64,000 bases of DNA from Solirubrobacterales bacterium. GTDB lineage: Bacteria > Actinomycetota > Thermoleophilia > Solirubrobacterales > Solirubrobacteraceae. The notes beneath the pieces are model-generated. The model was given only the letters and a program-made list of their open reading frames with translations, did no database searches and was not told where the DNA came from. Positions 44,468 to 53,480 of this stretch are shown here, one piece after another. Location of the stretch: the NCBI GenBank assembly GCA_027315115.1, contig DAHUYQ010000046.1, forward strand, positions 62,001 through 126,000, read 5' to 3'. Numbering within the stretch: the first letter of the stretch is position 1; every line of letters starts with the position of its first letter. The position numbers and the translations under genes are program-made.

Positions 44468-46681
44468 ATGCTCGCGCTTGCCCGCTGGTGCGTTGCGCAC
44501 CGTCGTCGTGTCGTAGTCATCTGGATAGTGATCGCAATCGCGGTCAACGTGCTCGCTCAGGCGGCCGGACGCGACTACGCCAACAACTTCTCGCTGCCCG
44601 GCACGCAGGCACAGCGGGCCCTGGACCTGCTGCAACAGAAGTTCCCCAGCCAGAGCGGTGACCTCGACCAGATCGTCTGGCACACCGGCAGTGGTACCGT
44701 CGACGCCCCGCGAGTCAAGGCCGAAATCGAGCCGCTGCTCGCCAAGGTCAGCCGCCTGCCCCACGTGGTGGGCGTGGTCAGCCCCTACTCGCCGGCCGGC
44801 GCCAACCAGATCTCCAAGGACCGGCGCACAGCGTTTGCGAGCGTCAGCTACGACAAGCGCGCCAACCTGCTGCCTCACAGCACCGGCAAGGAACTGCTGG
44901 CCGCGATCCAGTCCGTCCACGCCCCTGGCCTGAAGATCGCCGCCGGCGGGCAGGTGGTCGAGCAGGCCGAGCAGAGTGGCGTGGGCTTCGCGACCGCCGT
45001 CGGCGTGATCGCGGCGATGGTCGTGCTGCTGCTGACCTTCGGCTCGCTGCTGACCGCGGGCATGCCGCTCATCACCGCCGGCCTGGGACTGATCATCGGC
45101 GTGGCCGGGATCGGACTGTTGACGCACGTGATCAGCACGACCAACATCGCGCCCGAGGTCGCGCTGATGATCGGCCTCGGAGTCGGAGTCGACTACGCGC
45201 TCTTCGTCGTCACCCGCTTCCGACAGGCCTACGCCTCCCGCGAGGGCGACGTGCAGGCGGCGGTGCTGGAGGCGATGGACACCTCCGGACGCGCGATCGT
45301 GCTGGCCGGCTGCACCGTGATCATCGCCTTGCTGGGGATGTTCACGGTGGGAGTGGCGTTCTTGAACGGCATCGCTGTCGCCGCGGCGATCACGGTCGCG
45401 CTCGTGCTGCTGGCCTCTCTGACGGTGCTCCCGGCGCTGCTCTCGCGCTTCGGCGAGAAGGTGGCACGTGGCGGCCGGCGCGCGCAGCGGCGCCAGGAGA
45501 TCCGCCACGACGGCGACGAGCGCTCGCTCTGGCGCCGCTGGTCGGCCGGCGTTCAGCGCCATCCCTGGCTCGCCCTGAGCTCCTCGCTGGCGGTGATGCT
45601 CGCCGTGGCCGCCCCGCTGATGGCCATGCGCCTGGACAGCAGCGATGCCTCCAACGATCCGCCCTCGCACAGCAGCTACCAGGCATACGAGATGCTGGCG
45701 ACCGGGTTCGGCCAGGGCTTCAACGGGCCGCTCTCGGTCGTCGTGGAGCTGCCGAGCGACAACCACGCCACGGCGCTCGCGCGACTGCGCGAGCGGATCG
45801 CGGGCACGCCGGACGTCGCGGCCGTGCTGCCGGCACGCCTGAGCCCGTCGGGCGACACCGCGGTGATCAGGGTCTATCCACGCTCGGCGCCGGAGGCGCT
45901 CGCGACCACCGAACTGGTCAACCGACTGCGCTCGAATGTGCTCCCGCCGGTTGAGCGCGCGACCGGTACGCGGGTGCTGATCGGCGGCTTCACAGCCGGC
46001 TCGATCGACTTCTCGCGCGTGCTCGCCGAAAAGCTGCCGCTGTTCATCGCTGTGGTCGTGGCGCTCTCGGCGCTGCTGCTGCTCGTGATCTTCCGCTCGC
46101 TGGTGATCCCGATCCAGGCCGCGGTCATGAACCTGCTCTCGATCGGCGGCGCGCTGGGCGTGCTGACCGCGATCTTCCAATGGGGGTGGGGCAGCAGCCT
46201 GCTGGGCGTGCACGGCGGACCGATCGAACCCTGGCTGCCGGTGTTCATGTTCGCGATCGTCTTCGGCCTCTCGATGGACTACGAGGTGTTCCTGATCTCG
46301 CGCGTGCACGAGGAGTGGACGCGCACCCGCAACCCTTCTCGGGCGGTGCTCGACGGGCTCTCCTTCACCGGCCGGGTGATCACGGCCGCCGCCGCGATCA
46401 TGATCCTGGTCTTCCTCTCCTTCGTGCTCGGCGACGAACGCGCGATCAAGGAGTTCGGCCTCGGCCTCGCCGCGGCGGTCGCCTTGGACGCGGTCGTGAT
46501 CCGCTGCCTGATGCTGCCGGCCGTCCTGCAGCTCCTCGGGAAGGCGACGTGGTGGATGCCCAGGTGGCTGGACGCGGCGCTGCCGCGTGTGAGCATCGAG
46601 GGCTCGCTGGGGCAGGTGCCGGCAGACGCGCAGCCGCTGGAGCCACGAGCGGAGCAAGAGCCGGCGGGCAGCCGCGAGTAG
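44468..46681 (+). CDS. MMPL/RND-family transporter
   Basis: The 737-residue protein has two halves, each with one helix, a large extracytoplasmic domain and five further helices. The conserved proton-relay segments are GLGVGVDYALFVVTR and FGLSMDYEVFLISR, both with the Asp-Tyr pair of MmpL proteins. Members export lipids or drugs using the proton gradient. The divergent MarR regulator points to inducible drug or fatty acid efflux. GAGGAG precedes the ATG by 5 nt. Confidence 0.94.
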   Translation: MLALARWCVAHRRRVVVIWIVIAIAVNVLAQAAGRDYANNFSLPGTQAQRALDLLQQKFPSQSGDLDQIVWHTGSGTVDAPRVKAEIEPLLAKVSRLPHVVGVVSPYSPAGANQISKDRRTAFASVSYDKRANLLPHSTGKELLAAIQSVHAPGLKIAAGGQVVEQAEQSGVGFATAVGVIAAMVVLLLTFGSLLTAGMPLITAGLGLIIGVAGIGLLTHVISTTNIAPEVALMIGLGVGVDYALFVVTRFRQAYASREGDVQAAVLEAMDTSGRAIVLAGCTVIIALLGMFTVGVAFLNGIAVAAAITVALVLLASLTVLPALLSRFGEKVARGGRRAQRRQEIRHDGDERSLWRRWSAGVQRHPWLALSSSLAVMLAVAAPLMAMRLDSSDASNDPPSHSSYQAYEMLATGFGQGFNGPLSVVVELPSDNHATALARLRERIAGTPDVAAVLPARLSPSGDTAVIRVYPRSAPEALATTELVNRLRSNVLPPVERATGTRVLIGGFTAGSIDFSRVLAEKLPLFIAVVVALSALLLLVIFRSLVIPIQAAVMNLLSIGGALGVLTAIFQWGWGSSLLGVHGGPIEPWLPVFMFAIVFGLSMDYEVFLISRVHEEWTRTRNPSRAVLDGLSFTGRVITAAAAIMILVFLSFVLGDERAIKEFGLGLAAAVALDAVVIRCLMLPAVLQLLGKATWWMPRWLDAALPRVSIEGSLGQVPADAQPLEPRAEQEPAGSRE

Positions 46682-46721
46682 GCTCAGGCGGCTCGCGCCG
46701 CGTCAGCGCGAGCCGCAGCGC

Positions 46722-47117
46722 TTAGCCTGGAGCGGTCGCCAAGAGGATCGACGCCGCGTCGGCCTGGTGGGCGACGATCGCGTTCCTCGCCTTGGCGCCG
46801 GCGCTGAGCAGCTTCGGCTCGCGCCGACGCGGATGAATGTCGATCGCGAACTCGATGTCAAGCGTCTCAGCGATCCGCGCAAGCGTGTCGATTGTGGGGT
46901 TGTGCGCCCCGGCCTCCAGCCGCGCCAATTGCGGCTGCGTCATCCCCAGCAGGCGCGCGAGCGTACGCTGCGAAAGCTCATGCTTCGCCCGATAGCTGAC
47001 CACCTCAAGCGCCACTGCCCTCGCGAAGGCGGTGCGGTCCCACTCAGACCGAAACTCCGGGTCGCGCAGATCGGCCTCAAGCACGTCTGCGCTCGTCTTC
47101 ATCTCACTGATCTTCAT
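46722..47117 (-). CDS. HTH (Xre-family) antitoxin, HigA-like
   Basis: The 131-residue protein has an Xre helix-turn-helix (ELSQRTLARLLGMTQPQLAR, then LEAGAHNPTIDTLARIAETL) and an N-terminal helical arm. It lies 55 bp downstream of a RelE/HigB-like toxin gene, the toxin-first order of higBA systems. AAGGAG lies 6-11 nt before the ATG at 47117, so the longer frame is rejected. Confidence 0.88.
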   Translation of the reverse strand: MKISEMKTSADVLEADLRDPEFRSEWDRTAFARAVALEVVSYRAKHELSQRTLARLLGMTQPQLARLEAGAHNPTIDTLARIAETLDIEFAIDIHPRRREPKLLSAGAKARNAIVAHQADAASILLATAPG

Positions 47118-47172
47118 CGCAATCTCCTTGCCAGAAAGGATAGCAAGCATGTTATCGACGACATGGCAGGCG

Positions 47173-47502
47173 TCACGGCTGCAGCTCGTCTGAACGCCGC
47201 TGCGCCTTGCGCACGGCCTCACCAAACCCCCGCTTGTCAATCTGCGACTCCGGTGCTACGGCCAGCACGACGAAGGTGTCCGATTGCACGGCCCTGTAGA
47301 TCGGCCTCCAGCGGCTTCGTCCCGCGCGCGGCCGCAACTCGCGCAGACCCGCGCCCGCCGCCCGCTTGATCGCGCTGCTATGTGGAGCACCGAGCCGAGG
47401 CCCCATCGCTTCGAGCTTCTCCCGGGCGTGCTGAATCGCGACCCGCTCGGCGGCGTCTCCTATCGCCGCATATTCCGACTCGGCGCCTGGATGCCAGATC
47501 AC
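47173..47502 (-). CDS. RelE/HigB-superfamily toxin (Gp49-like)
   Basis: The protein of about 110 residues matches the HigB/Gp49 pattern: IWHPGAESEYAAIGD, AREKLEAMGPRLGAPHSSAI, LRELRPRAGRSRWRPIYRAV and FVVLAVAPESQIDKRGF. It is expected to be a ribosome-dependent mRNA endonuclease neutralised by the Xre protein downstream. The start is uncertain: GTG at 47502 begins the conserved part, while GTG at 47589 adds 29 residues without family character. Neither has a good ribosome-binding site. Confidence 0.82.
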   Translation of the reverse strand: MIWHPGAESEYAAIGDAAERVAIQHAREKLEAMGPRLGAPHSSAIKRAAGAGLRELRPRAGRSRWRPIYRAVQSDTFVVLAVAPESQIDKRGFGEAVRKAQRRSDELQP

Positions 47503-47635
47503 GTGGTACGAGGCGCCCGAGCTCGCAGCACGACGCTGGCAGCAGTTCGCTGAACGCTGTGATTCACGTGGCTTTCCGAACCCATGCACCCAAGAATGGG
47601 TACCAGCAGGTTGGGATGTTTCTCTCTCTCTCTCC

Positions 47636-47655
47636 GCGGGCGCGCTAGCGCCCGC
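47636..47655. terminator. Perfect 8-bp hairpin spanning a stop codon, next to a (TC)7 tract
   Basis: GCGGGCGC-GCTA-GCGCCCGC is a perfect stem with a 4-nt loop containing the minus-strand stop codon of the hydratase gene. Downstream of the gene lies the (TC)7 tract 47621-47634. No T-run follows the hairpin on the minus strand, so a termination role is possible but not canonical. Confidence 0.4.
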
Positions 47656-48460
47656 TCCAGTCCGGCGGGCGCTTCTCGGCGAAGGCCTTGGAGCCCTCGA
47701 TGGCGTCCTGCGAGCTGAAGACCGGAGCGCTGATCTCCTCCTGCCGATCCCACATCTCCTGAGCGGACCAGTCGTACTGCTGCTCGACGATGCGCTTGGA
47801 GGCGATCAGCGAGAGCGGTGCGCCGGTGGCGATCTGCTCGGCCCACTCCAGTGCGACAGCCGCCGCCGCGCCCTCGTCGGCCAGGCGGTTGACCAGACCG
47901 AGCTCGTGGCCGCGCTCGGCGGAGATCGGCTCCCCGGTGAGAGCCAGCTCGAGGGCAAGGTGGTAGGGAATCCGGCGCGGCAGGCGCAGCAGGCCGCCGC
48001 CGGCCGCCACGAGCCCTCGCTTGACCTCCGGGATGCCCAGTCGCGCACCCCTGGCGGCAACGATCAGATCGCAGGCGAGCGCCACCTCCAGGCCGCCGGC
48101 GAGCGCGAAGCCCTCGATCGCCGCGATCAGAGGCTTCTCGGGTCCGCGGCGCACGATGCCGGCGAAGCCGCGCTCGCCCACCCACGGACGCTCTCCGCTC
48201 ACGAACGCCTTCAAGTCCATCCCCGCGCAGAAGCCCTTGCCGGCCCCGGTGAGCACTCCCACGACCAGCTCATCGTCGGCGTCGAGCAGATCGAGCGCGG
48301 CCGCGACCCCTTCGGCCAGCGGCAGGTTCACGGCGTTGCGCGCCTGCGGCCGGTTGAGGGTGATCAGCAGCGTCTTGCCGCGCCGCTGGGTCAGCACCTC
48401 CGGCTGCTGCGCATCTGCCTGGGACGCTGCTTGGACGGAAGTCACGGGCTGATCGCTCAC
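47645..48460 (-). CDS. Enoyl-CoA hydratase (crotonase family)
   Basis: The 271-residue protein keeps both catalytic glutamates of hydratases: one in ALAGGLEVALACDLI and one in LGIPEVKRGLVAAGGG. It should hydrate trans-2-enoyl-CoA in fatty acid or related catabolism. It differs in this from the badI-like gene, which lacks both glutamates. The start is GTG at 48460, supported by TAGGCT ending 7 nt upstream on the minus strand. No pathway neighbours are adjacent. Confidence 0.92.
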   Translation of the reverse strand: MSDQPVTSVQAASQADAQQPEVLTQRRGKTLLITLNRPQARNAVNLPLAEGVAAALDLLDADDELVVGVLTGAGKGFCAGMDLKAFVSGERPWVGERGFAGIVRRGPEKPLIAAIEGFALAGGLEVALACDLIVAARGARLGIPEVKRGLVAAGGGLLRLPRRIPYHLALELALTGEPISAERGHELGLVNRLADEGAAAAVALEWAEQIATGAPLSLIASKRIVEQQYDWSAQEMWDRQEEISAPVFSSQDAIEGSKAFAEKRPPDWSGR

Positions 48461-48467
48461 GCGCCTC

Positions 48468-48473
48468 AGCCTA
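48468..48473 (-). promoter_or_regulatory. Leaderless-type -10 hexamer of the hydratase gene (TAGGCT)
   Basis: TAGGCT on the minus strand ends 7 nt before the GTG at 48460; no Shine-Dalgarno sequence is present. Confidence 0.45.
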
Positions 48474-48553
48474 CCGGTTCAGCCGTCGGCTTGACATTCT
48501 GAGGCCACTCACATCACAACAGGTCAATCGCTTCGGCGAGATCCACCGTCGCG

Positions 48554-49243
48554 TCAGGGCGCGAACAGCGTGAGATCCGGCTCGCGTTCGCCTCGCAGCA
48601 CCTGGAGATCCACCTCCACGCAGTCGATCCCGCGCGCCTGCGCGAGCACGCGCGCCTGAGGCTTGATCTGCTGTGCGGCCAGCACCCCGCGGCAGGAGGC
48701 GAAGGCGGGATCAAGCTGGATGCGCTCCAGGTAGCGCGCGAGCTGCTCGACCGCATCGATCGTGGCGATCCGCTTGATCTCCACAGCGACCCAGTCCTCC
48801 TGTGCGTCCCTGCACATCAGATCGACCGGGCCGATGTCGGTCGGCCACTCCCTGCGCACCAGCCGCAGTCCCTCTCCGCACCACTGCGGCTGCTCGGCGA
48901 GCAGTTCCTGGATCTCCCGCTCCACGCCCTCCTTCTCCAGCGAGCTTACGGAGTCGAGCTCGTGCTCGATGTCCGAGAGCACCTCCGAGAGCGCGATCTC
49001 GACCCGGTCCTCCTGGCGCTGCCGGCGCACGACCATCCCCGTCAGGCGTCCATCCTCGTCGCGCCGCTCCTCCAGCACAGTCGGCGGCACCATCCAGTTC
49101 AGGGGCTTGACAGCCCCGCCGCCGTCGGCCCAGACCATGAACGTGCCGTCCGCCTTGATCATCAGCAGGCGCACCGCCTCCGGCAGCGTGGTGGTCAGAC
49201 GGCCGAGGTAGGAGACCTCACAGCGGGCGACGATCAAGCGCAC
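48554..49243 (-). CDS. nucS: Mismatch-specific endonuclease NucS
   Basis: NucS (EndoMS) makes double-strand cuts at mismatches and replaces MutS/MutL in most actinobacteria. The 229-residue protein starts MRLIVARCEVSYLGRLTT and has the catalytic residues Asp141 (GPVDLM), Glu155 and Lys157 (VAVEIKR), then YLERIQLDP. The C-terminal DLTLFAP matches the beta-clamp-binding pentapeptide. The start is GTG at 49243, with TAGGGT ending 6 nt upstream on the minus strand. Confidence 0.96.
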   Translation of the reverse strand: MRLIVARCEVSYLGRLTTTLPEAVRLLMIKADGTFMVWADGGGAVKPLNWMVPPTVLEERRDEDGRLTGMVVRRQRQEDRVEIALSEVLSDIEHELDSVSSLEKEGVEREIQELLAEQPQWCGEGLRLVRREWPTDIGPVDLMCRDAQEDWVAVEIKRIATIDAVEQLARYLERIQLDPAFASCRGVLAAQQIKPQARVLAQARGIDCVEVDLQVLRGEREPDLTLFAP

Positions 49244-49249
49244 TCCCGC

Positions 49250-49255
49250 ACCCTA
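49250..49255 (-). promoter_or_regulatory. Leaderless-type -10 hexamer of nucS (TAGGGT)
   Basis: TAGGGT on the minus strand ends 6 nt before the GTG at 49243; no Shine-Dalgarno sequence is present. Confidence 0.4.
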
Positions 49256-49317
49256 CGGCCGGGCGCGGACGGCGCCGGAGGCCGCGGACGACGCGCCGCC
49301 GGGCGCGGACGCCGTCG

Positions 49318-49512
49318 CTACTGCTCGTCGGGACTCTGCGACTCGACCTCGCCGCGCAGGACCTCACTCGTCGTTCCGCTGACGGTCTGGCGGAACTCGC
49401 GCACGCCCTTGCCGAGCGCCCGCGCGACCTCGGGCAGTCGCTTGGGTCCGAGCACCAGCAGCGCGATCACGCCGACGAACAGCAGGTGGACTGGGCTCTC
49501 GATGCCGGTCAC
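49318..49512 (-). CDS. tatA: Twin-arginine translocase subunit TatA/TatE
   Basis: The 64-residue protein has one N-terminal membrane helix (PVHLLFVGVIALLVLG), the hinge GPKRLPE and an amphipathic helix VARALGKGVREFRQTV with a charged tail, the TatA architecture. It forms the pore for folded twin-arginine substrates. The start is GTG at 49512. No tatC is in the window, as usual for actinobacteria with dispersed tat genes. Confidence 0.93.
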   Translation of the reverse strand: MTGIESPVHLLFVGVIALLVLGPKRLPEVARALGKGVREFRQTVSGTTSEVLRGEVESQSPDEQ

Positions 49513-49589
49513 TCTGAGAACAGATGGTAGTAGCCATCGCGCGCCGCCGCCGCCACCCGCGGTGTCGCGTCTGACGCCGCCGCCACCCT

Positions 49590-49595
49590 TAGTCT
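49590..49595 (+). promoter_or_regulatory. Leaderless-type -10 hexamer of the channel-like gene (TAGTCT)
   Basis: TAGTCT ends 7 nt before the GTG at 49603; no Shine-Dalgarno sequence is present. Confidence 0.4.
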
Positions 49596-49602
49596 GCACG
49601 CG

Positions 49603-50286
49603 GTGGCAAGGCAGGAGATCAGACAGGGCGGGGCCAGATACCCGCCGCCGGCTACCTCCGAGCCGTTCTGGCCGGTGCAGCTCACGATCCTCGTTGCGAT
49701 CGCGCTGCAATTGCTCCTGCCGCAGAAGCTGAACGCCGGTCCGCACTGGCTGATCCCCTCGCTGGAGGGCGTGCTGCTGATCGGCATGTTCTTCGCCACC
49801 CCGCGCGAGCTGGAGGGAGAGCATCCGGTGCGCAGGACTATGGCGATCGGACTGACCGCCTTTGTGAGCGCCGCCAACGTCTACTCGCTGGCGGCGCTCA
49901 CGCACTTCCTGCTGCACAGCAAAGTCAGCAATGGCCAGGAGCTGATCGCCGCAGGAGTGCTGATCTGGCTGACCAACTTCCTGATCTTCGGGCTCTGGTA
50001 CTGGGAGCTGGACCGAGGAGGGCCCGGCAAGCGCGCGGCCGGCATCGACGGGCCGCCCGACTTCCTGTTCCCGCAGATGAGCGACGACACGATCGAGCCG
50101 CGCGACTGGCGGCCCAAGCTCATCGACTACCTCTACGTGTCGCTGACCAACGCGACCGCCTTCTCCCCCACCGACACCATGCCCCTCACCGGCCTGGCCA
50201 AGACAGTGATGGGCTTTCAGTCGCTGGTCTCGCTGGTGACGATCGGTCTGATCGTCTCGCGCGCGGTGAACATCCTCAGCGGCTGA
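49603..50286 (+). CDS. Conserved membrane protein with an ion-channel-like pore-loop segment
   Basis: The 227-residue protein has about five hydrophobic helices. The end YLYVSLTNATAFSPTDTMPL followed by TGLAKTVMGFQSLVSLVTI is laid out like the pore helix, filter and last helix of two-helix K+ channels (T-x2-T-V-G-Y-G-D then P-x-T), but the filter residues are ATAFSPTD. I recall this protein as widely conserved in actinobacteria without a known function. Gene start is GTG at 49603. Confidence 0.78.
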   Translation: MARQEIRQGGARYPPPATSEPFWPVQLTILVAIALQLLLPQKLNAGPHWLIPSLEGVLLIGMFFATPRELEGEHPVRRTMAIGLTAFVSAANVYSLAALTHFLLHSKVSNGQELIAAGVLIWLTNFLIFGLWYWELDRGGPGKRAAGIDGPPDFLFPQMSDDTIEPRDWRPKLIDYLYVSLTNATAFSPTDTMPLTGLAKTVMGFQSLVSLVTIGLIVSRAVNILSG

Positions 50287-50300
50287 GGCGGCCGACGCCC

Positions 50301-50353
50301 GAGCCCGCCCTAGCCCGCCGGAGCCCGCCCTAGCCCGCGAGCCCGCCGGAGCC
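50301..50353. repeat. 20-bp GC-rich tandem repeat after the channel-like gene
   Basis: The unit gagcccgccctagcccgccg occurs at 50301-50320 and 50321-50338 (last two bases missing), followed by a shortened version to 50353. It lies between convergent genes, 15 bp after the stop of the upstream one. Confidence 0.7.
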
Positions 50354-50378
50354 CGAGGCCACGAACGCCCGCGGGCGC

Positions 50379-51635
50379 TCAGGCCCTACTGGCAGCCACC
50401 AGCAGCCGCTGCTCCATCTCGACGGCCCTGGCCAGCAGCTCCTCCACCTCCGGGTCGGGCCTTAGCTCCAGCGCCCGGTTGCAGGCCGCGATGCACTCAC
50501 CGATGCGATCCGAGCGCGCCAGCGCGTGCGCGTAGCGGCTCCAGGCCTCGGCGGAGTCGGGGTCGAGCTGGGTGGCCTGCTCGCAAGCGGAGATCTCGCC
50601 GCCGTGGTCGCCGGAGAGCGAGCGCGCGAGCGCCAGGTCGAGCAGGCCCTCGACGCTCGGAGCGATCCGCACCGCGCGTTCCAGCGCCTCTCGCGCCCCG
50701 TCGCGATCGAGCAGGCGCAGGCGCAGCCTGCCTAGTCGCTCCCAGGCCCCGGCGTCCTGCGGCCCGCACTGCGCCGCGCGGTGTGCGGCCTCCGCGGCGA
50801 GATCGATCGCGCCCATATCCTCGTAGATGCGAGCGGCGAAGCGGTGCGCCGCGGGCCGCTCCCGATCGGCTCTGGCCCAGTCGCGCACCGAGCGCGCGGC
50901 CGCATCGAGGTTGCCCGCCTGCCAGAACGCGAGCGTCATCAGCCGCAGCACCCCGACGTTGCGCGGCTCGGCGTCGCGCGCGTAGACCAGGCGCTGGGCC
51001 GCCAGCGAGTAATCGCCCTCGGCCATCGCGTGCTGGGCCGCGGTCATGAAGCGCTCGACGCGCTCGGCCGCCGGATCGGGCTTCGAGAAGTCCACGAACC
51101 GCATGCTGCCGGCGGGCACCGTGCGCACGCCGTGGCTGAATCGCACCCTCGCCCACTGCTGCACTTCGTCATCCTGCCCGCTGAAGTAGATGCCGCTGAC
51201 CGTCCCCACTCCCCACTCGGGATATGAGATGCAGCGCGCGTAGCGGTGCACGATTGAGTGGTCCGGCACGCGACTGCCGAAGGGGTCGTGCGCAGCGCGC
51301 TCCTTCGCCTCCTCGCGTGAGCGCTGCTCGTCTTCGTAGGCGCGGCGGCCGGCCTCTTCGCGCGCCTTGCGCGCGGCGGCGGCGCCCGCCCGCACGGCGT
51401 TGCGGCTCACCCGCCCGCCGCGGGAGGTCTCGGCCAGGCGCTCAAGCTGGTCTGCCGCCTCGTTGATCGCCTTCAGGTGGCGCTCGTGCTCGAACTGGCG
51501 GCCGGGCGGGGCGATGTCAGGATGCCAACGCTTGGCCATCCGCCGGCGCGCGAGCTGCACGTCGCGCTTGTCGAACGGGGGCTCCAGCTCCAGCAGGAGC
51601 ATGTGCTGCTCTATGTCCAGAACCCGGGTCGCCAT
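50379..51635 (-). CDS. J-domain protein with TPR repeats
   Basis: The 418-residue protein has an N-terminal J-like domain (about 5-70, with the HPD motif in [15 protein letters not shown]), a charged linker, a small beta domain (about 130-185, [20 protein letters not shown]) and about six tetratricopeptide repeats to the end. It lacks the zinc fingers of DnaJ, so it is probably a specialised DnaK co-chaperone or a scaffold. It diverges from ettA by 48 bp; TAACGT lies 10 nt before the ATG. Confidence 0.85.
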   Translation of the reverse strand: MATRVLDIEQHMLLLELEPPFDKRDVQLARRRMAKRWHPDIAPPGRQFEHERHLKAINEAADQLERLAETSRGGRVSRNAVRAGAAAARKAREEAGRRAYEDEQRSREEAKERAAHDPFGSRVPDHSIVHRYARCISYPEWGVGTVSGIYFSGQDDEVQQWARVRFSHGVRTVPAGSMRFVDFSKPDPAAERVERFMTAAQHAMAEGDYSLAAQRLVYARDAEPRNVGVLRLMTLAFWQAGNLDAAARSVRDWARADRERPAAHRFAARIYEDMGAIDLAAEAAHRAAQCGPQDAGAWERLGRLRLRLLDRDGAREALERAVRIAPSVEGLLDLALARSLSGDHGGEISACEQATQLDPDSAEAWSRYAHALARSDRIGECIAACNRALELRPDPEVEELLARAVEMEQRLLVAASRA

Positions 51636-51669
51636 GGCTCAGATCACGTTAGCGACCCCGCGCATCTCC

Positions 51670-51675
51670 TATCCT
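51670..51675 (+). promoter_or_regulatory. Near-leaderless -10 hexamer of ettA (TATCCT)
   Basis: TATCCT ends 8 nt before the ATG at 51684; no Shine-Dalgarno sequence is present. Confidence 0.4.
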
Positions 51676-51683
51676 CCAGGCCG

Positions 51684-53339
51684 ATGTCATCTCAATACGT
51701 CTTCACCATGCACCGGCTCACCAAGGTGCACCCGCCGGACAAGACGGTCCTCTCCGACGTCACGCTGGCGTTTCTGCCTGGCGCCAAGATCGGCGTGCTC
51801 GGCTACAACGGCGCCGGCAAGTCGACGCTCTTGCGGATCATGGCCGGCCGCGACGAGGAGTTCCGCGGCGACGCGGCGCTCGCGCCCGGCGCGTCGGTCG
51901 GGATACTGGAGCAGGAGCCTCAGCTCGACGAGAGCAAGGACGTGCGCGGCAACGTGGAGGACGGGGTGGCGGAGACCAAGGCGCTGCTGGATCGCTTCAA
52001 CGAGCTGGCCGCAGAATACTCCGAGGACACCGCCGACGAGTTCGCCGCCCTGCAGGCCAAGATCGAAGCGGCGGACGCCTGGAACCTCGACACCAAGCTC
52101 GACTACGCGATGGACGCGCTGCGCCTGCCGCCGGGCGACGCGGAGGTCGGCAAGCTCTCCGGCGGCGAGCGCCGTCGCGTCGCGCTCTGCCGGCTGCTGC
52201 TGAGCGCGCCCGACCTGCTGCTTCTGGACGAGCCCACCAACCACCTGGACGCCGAGTCGGTGGCCTGGCTCGAGCGGCATCTGGCCGAGTACGCCGGCAC
52301 GATCGTCGCGGTCACCCACGACCGCTACTTCCTGGACAACGTGGCCGGCTGGATCCTGGAGCTCGATCGCGGCCGGGGCATCCCCTACGAGGGCAACTAC
52401 TCGGCCTGGCTGGAGCAGAAGCAGGCGCGTCTGGCGCAGGAAGAGCGCACCGAAAAGGCCCGTCAGCGCACGATCGCCTCCGAGCTTGAGTGGGTGCGCA
52501 CCAACCCCAAGGGGCGGCGGACCAAGAGCAAGGCGCGCCTGGCGCGCTATGAGGAGCTGGTGGCCGAGGAGCGCAACGTCAAGCTGGACGAGGTGCAGAT
52601 CCACATCCCGCCGGGGCCGCGGCTCGGGGACGTGGTGCTGCGGGCCGAGGGTCTGCGCAAGGGCTTCGGCGACCGCCTGCTGATCGACGATCTCTCCTTC
52701 GACCTGCCGCGCGCCGGGATCGTGGGCGTGATCGGCGCCAACGGGGCCGGCAAGACCACGCTCTTTCGGATGATCGTGGGCCAGGAGCAGCCGGACGCGG
52801 GCGGCATCGAGCTGGGAGAGACCGTGGAGCTGGCCTACGTGGACCAGTCGCGCGACGCGCTGGATGCGAACAAGACCGTCTGGGAAGAGATATCCGAAGG
52901 GCTCGACCAGCTTCCGGTCGGCGAGCGGATCGTCAACTCGCGCCAGTACGTGGCGAGCTTCAACTTCAAGGGCTCAGACCAGCAGAAGAAGGTCGGCTCG
53001 CTCTCAGGCGGCGAGCGCAACCGGCTCCACCTGGCCAAGCTGCTGCGCCGCGGCGGCAACGTGCTGCTGCTGGACGAGCCCACCAACGATCTCGACGTGG
53101 ACACGCTGCGCGCGCTGGAGCAGGCGCTGCTCTCCTTCCCCGGCTGCGCGGTGATCATCTCCCACGACCGCTGGTTCCTGGATCGCGTGGCCACCCACGT
53201 GCTGGCCTTCGAGGGCGACTCGGAGGTCATCTGGTTCGAGGGCAACTTCGAGGCCTACGAGGAGCACCGCCGCGAGCGCCTCGGCGCGGCGGCCGACAGG
53301 CCGCACCGGATCACCTACAAGCGGCTCGTGCGGGGCTGA
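51684..53339 (+). CDS. ettA: ABC-F protein EttA (energy-dependent translational throttle)
   Basis: The 551-residue protein has two ABC domains: Walker [10 protein letters not shown] and GANGAGKTT, signatures LSGGERRR and LSGGERNR, Walker [12 protein letters not shown] and [11 protein letters not shown]. There are no membrane helices. The arm insertion and the charged linker with [16 protein letters not shown] fit EttA, which binds the ribosomal E site and gates elongation by ATP/ADP ratio. Length matches EttA (about 555). Confidence 0.95.
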   Translation: MSSQYVFTMHRLTKVHPPDKTVLSDVTLAFLPGAKIGVLGYNGAGKSTLLRIMAGRDEEFRGDAALAPGASVGILEQEPQLDESKDVRGNVEDGVAETKALLDRFNELAAEYSEDTADEFAALQAKIEAADAWNLDTKLDYAMDALRLPPGDAEVGKLSGGERRRVALCRLLLSAPDLLLLDEPTNHLDAESVAWLERHLAEYAGTIVAVTHDRYFLDNVAGWILELDRGRGIPYEGNYSAWLEQKQARLAQEERTEKARQRTIASELEWVRTNPKGRRTKSKARLARYEELVAEERNVKLDEVQIHIPPGPRLGDVVLRAEGLRKGFGDRLLIDDLSFDLPRAGIVGVIGANGAGKTTLFRMIVGQEQPDAGGIELGETVELAYVDQSRDALDANKTVWEEISEGLDQLPVGERIVNSRQYVASFNFKGSDQQKKVGSLSGGERNRLHLAKLLRRGGNVLLLDEPTNDLDVDTLRALEQALLSFPGCAVIISHDRWFLDRVATHVLAFEGDSEVIWFEGNFEAYEEHRRERLGAAADRPHRITYKRLVRG

Positions 53340-53480
53340 CCCGGGGTCGCGCGAGCCTGCGCTGCGCCGCCTCGCCGCCTCGCCACTTCGCCGATCCCTA
53401 CAGGGCTGCCATAGCTTTCAAAGGATCGGCGCGCTTCCGTTGAAAGCTCCCAGACCCTCGTAGAGACCGCCGCCGCAGGC

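Noticed and set aside
44414-46657. 747-codon minus-strand frame opposite the MMPL transporter
   Set aside because: Antisense shadow; the plus frame has clear MMPL motifs and a ribosome-binding site.
47621-47634. (TC)7 tract as a phase-variation repeat
   Set aside because: It lies between genes, not inside a frame or at a clear promoter spacer, so a switching role has no support.
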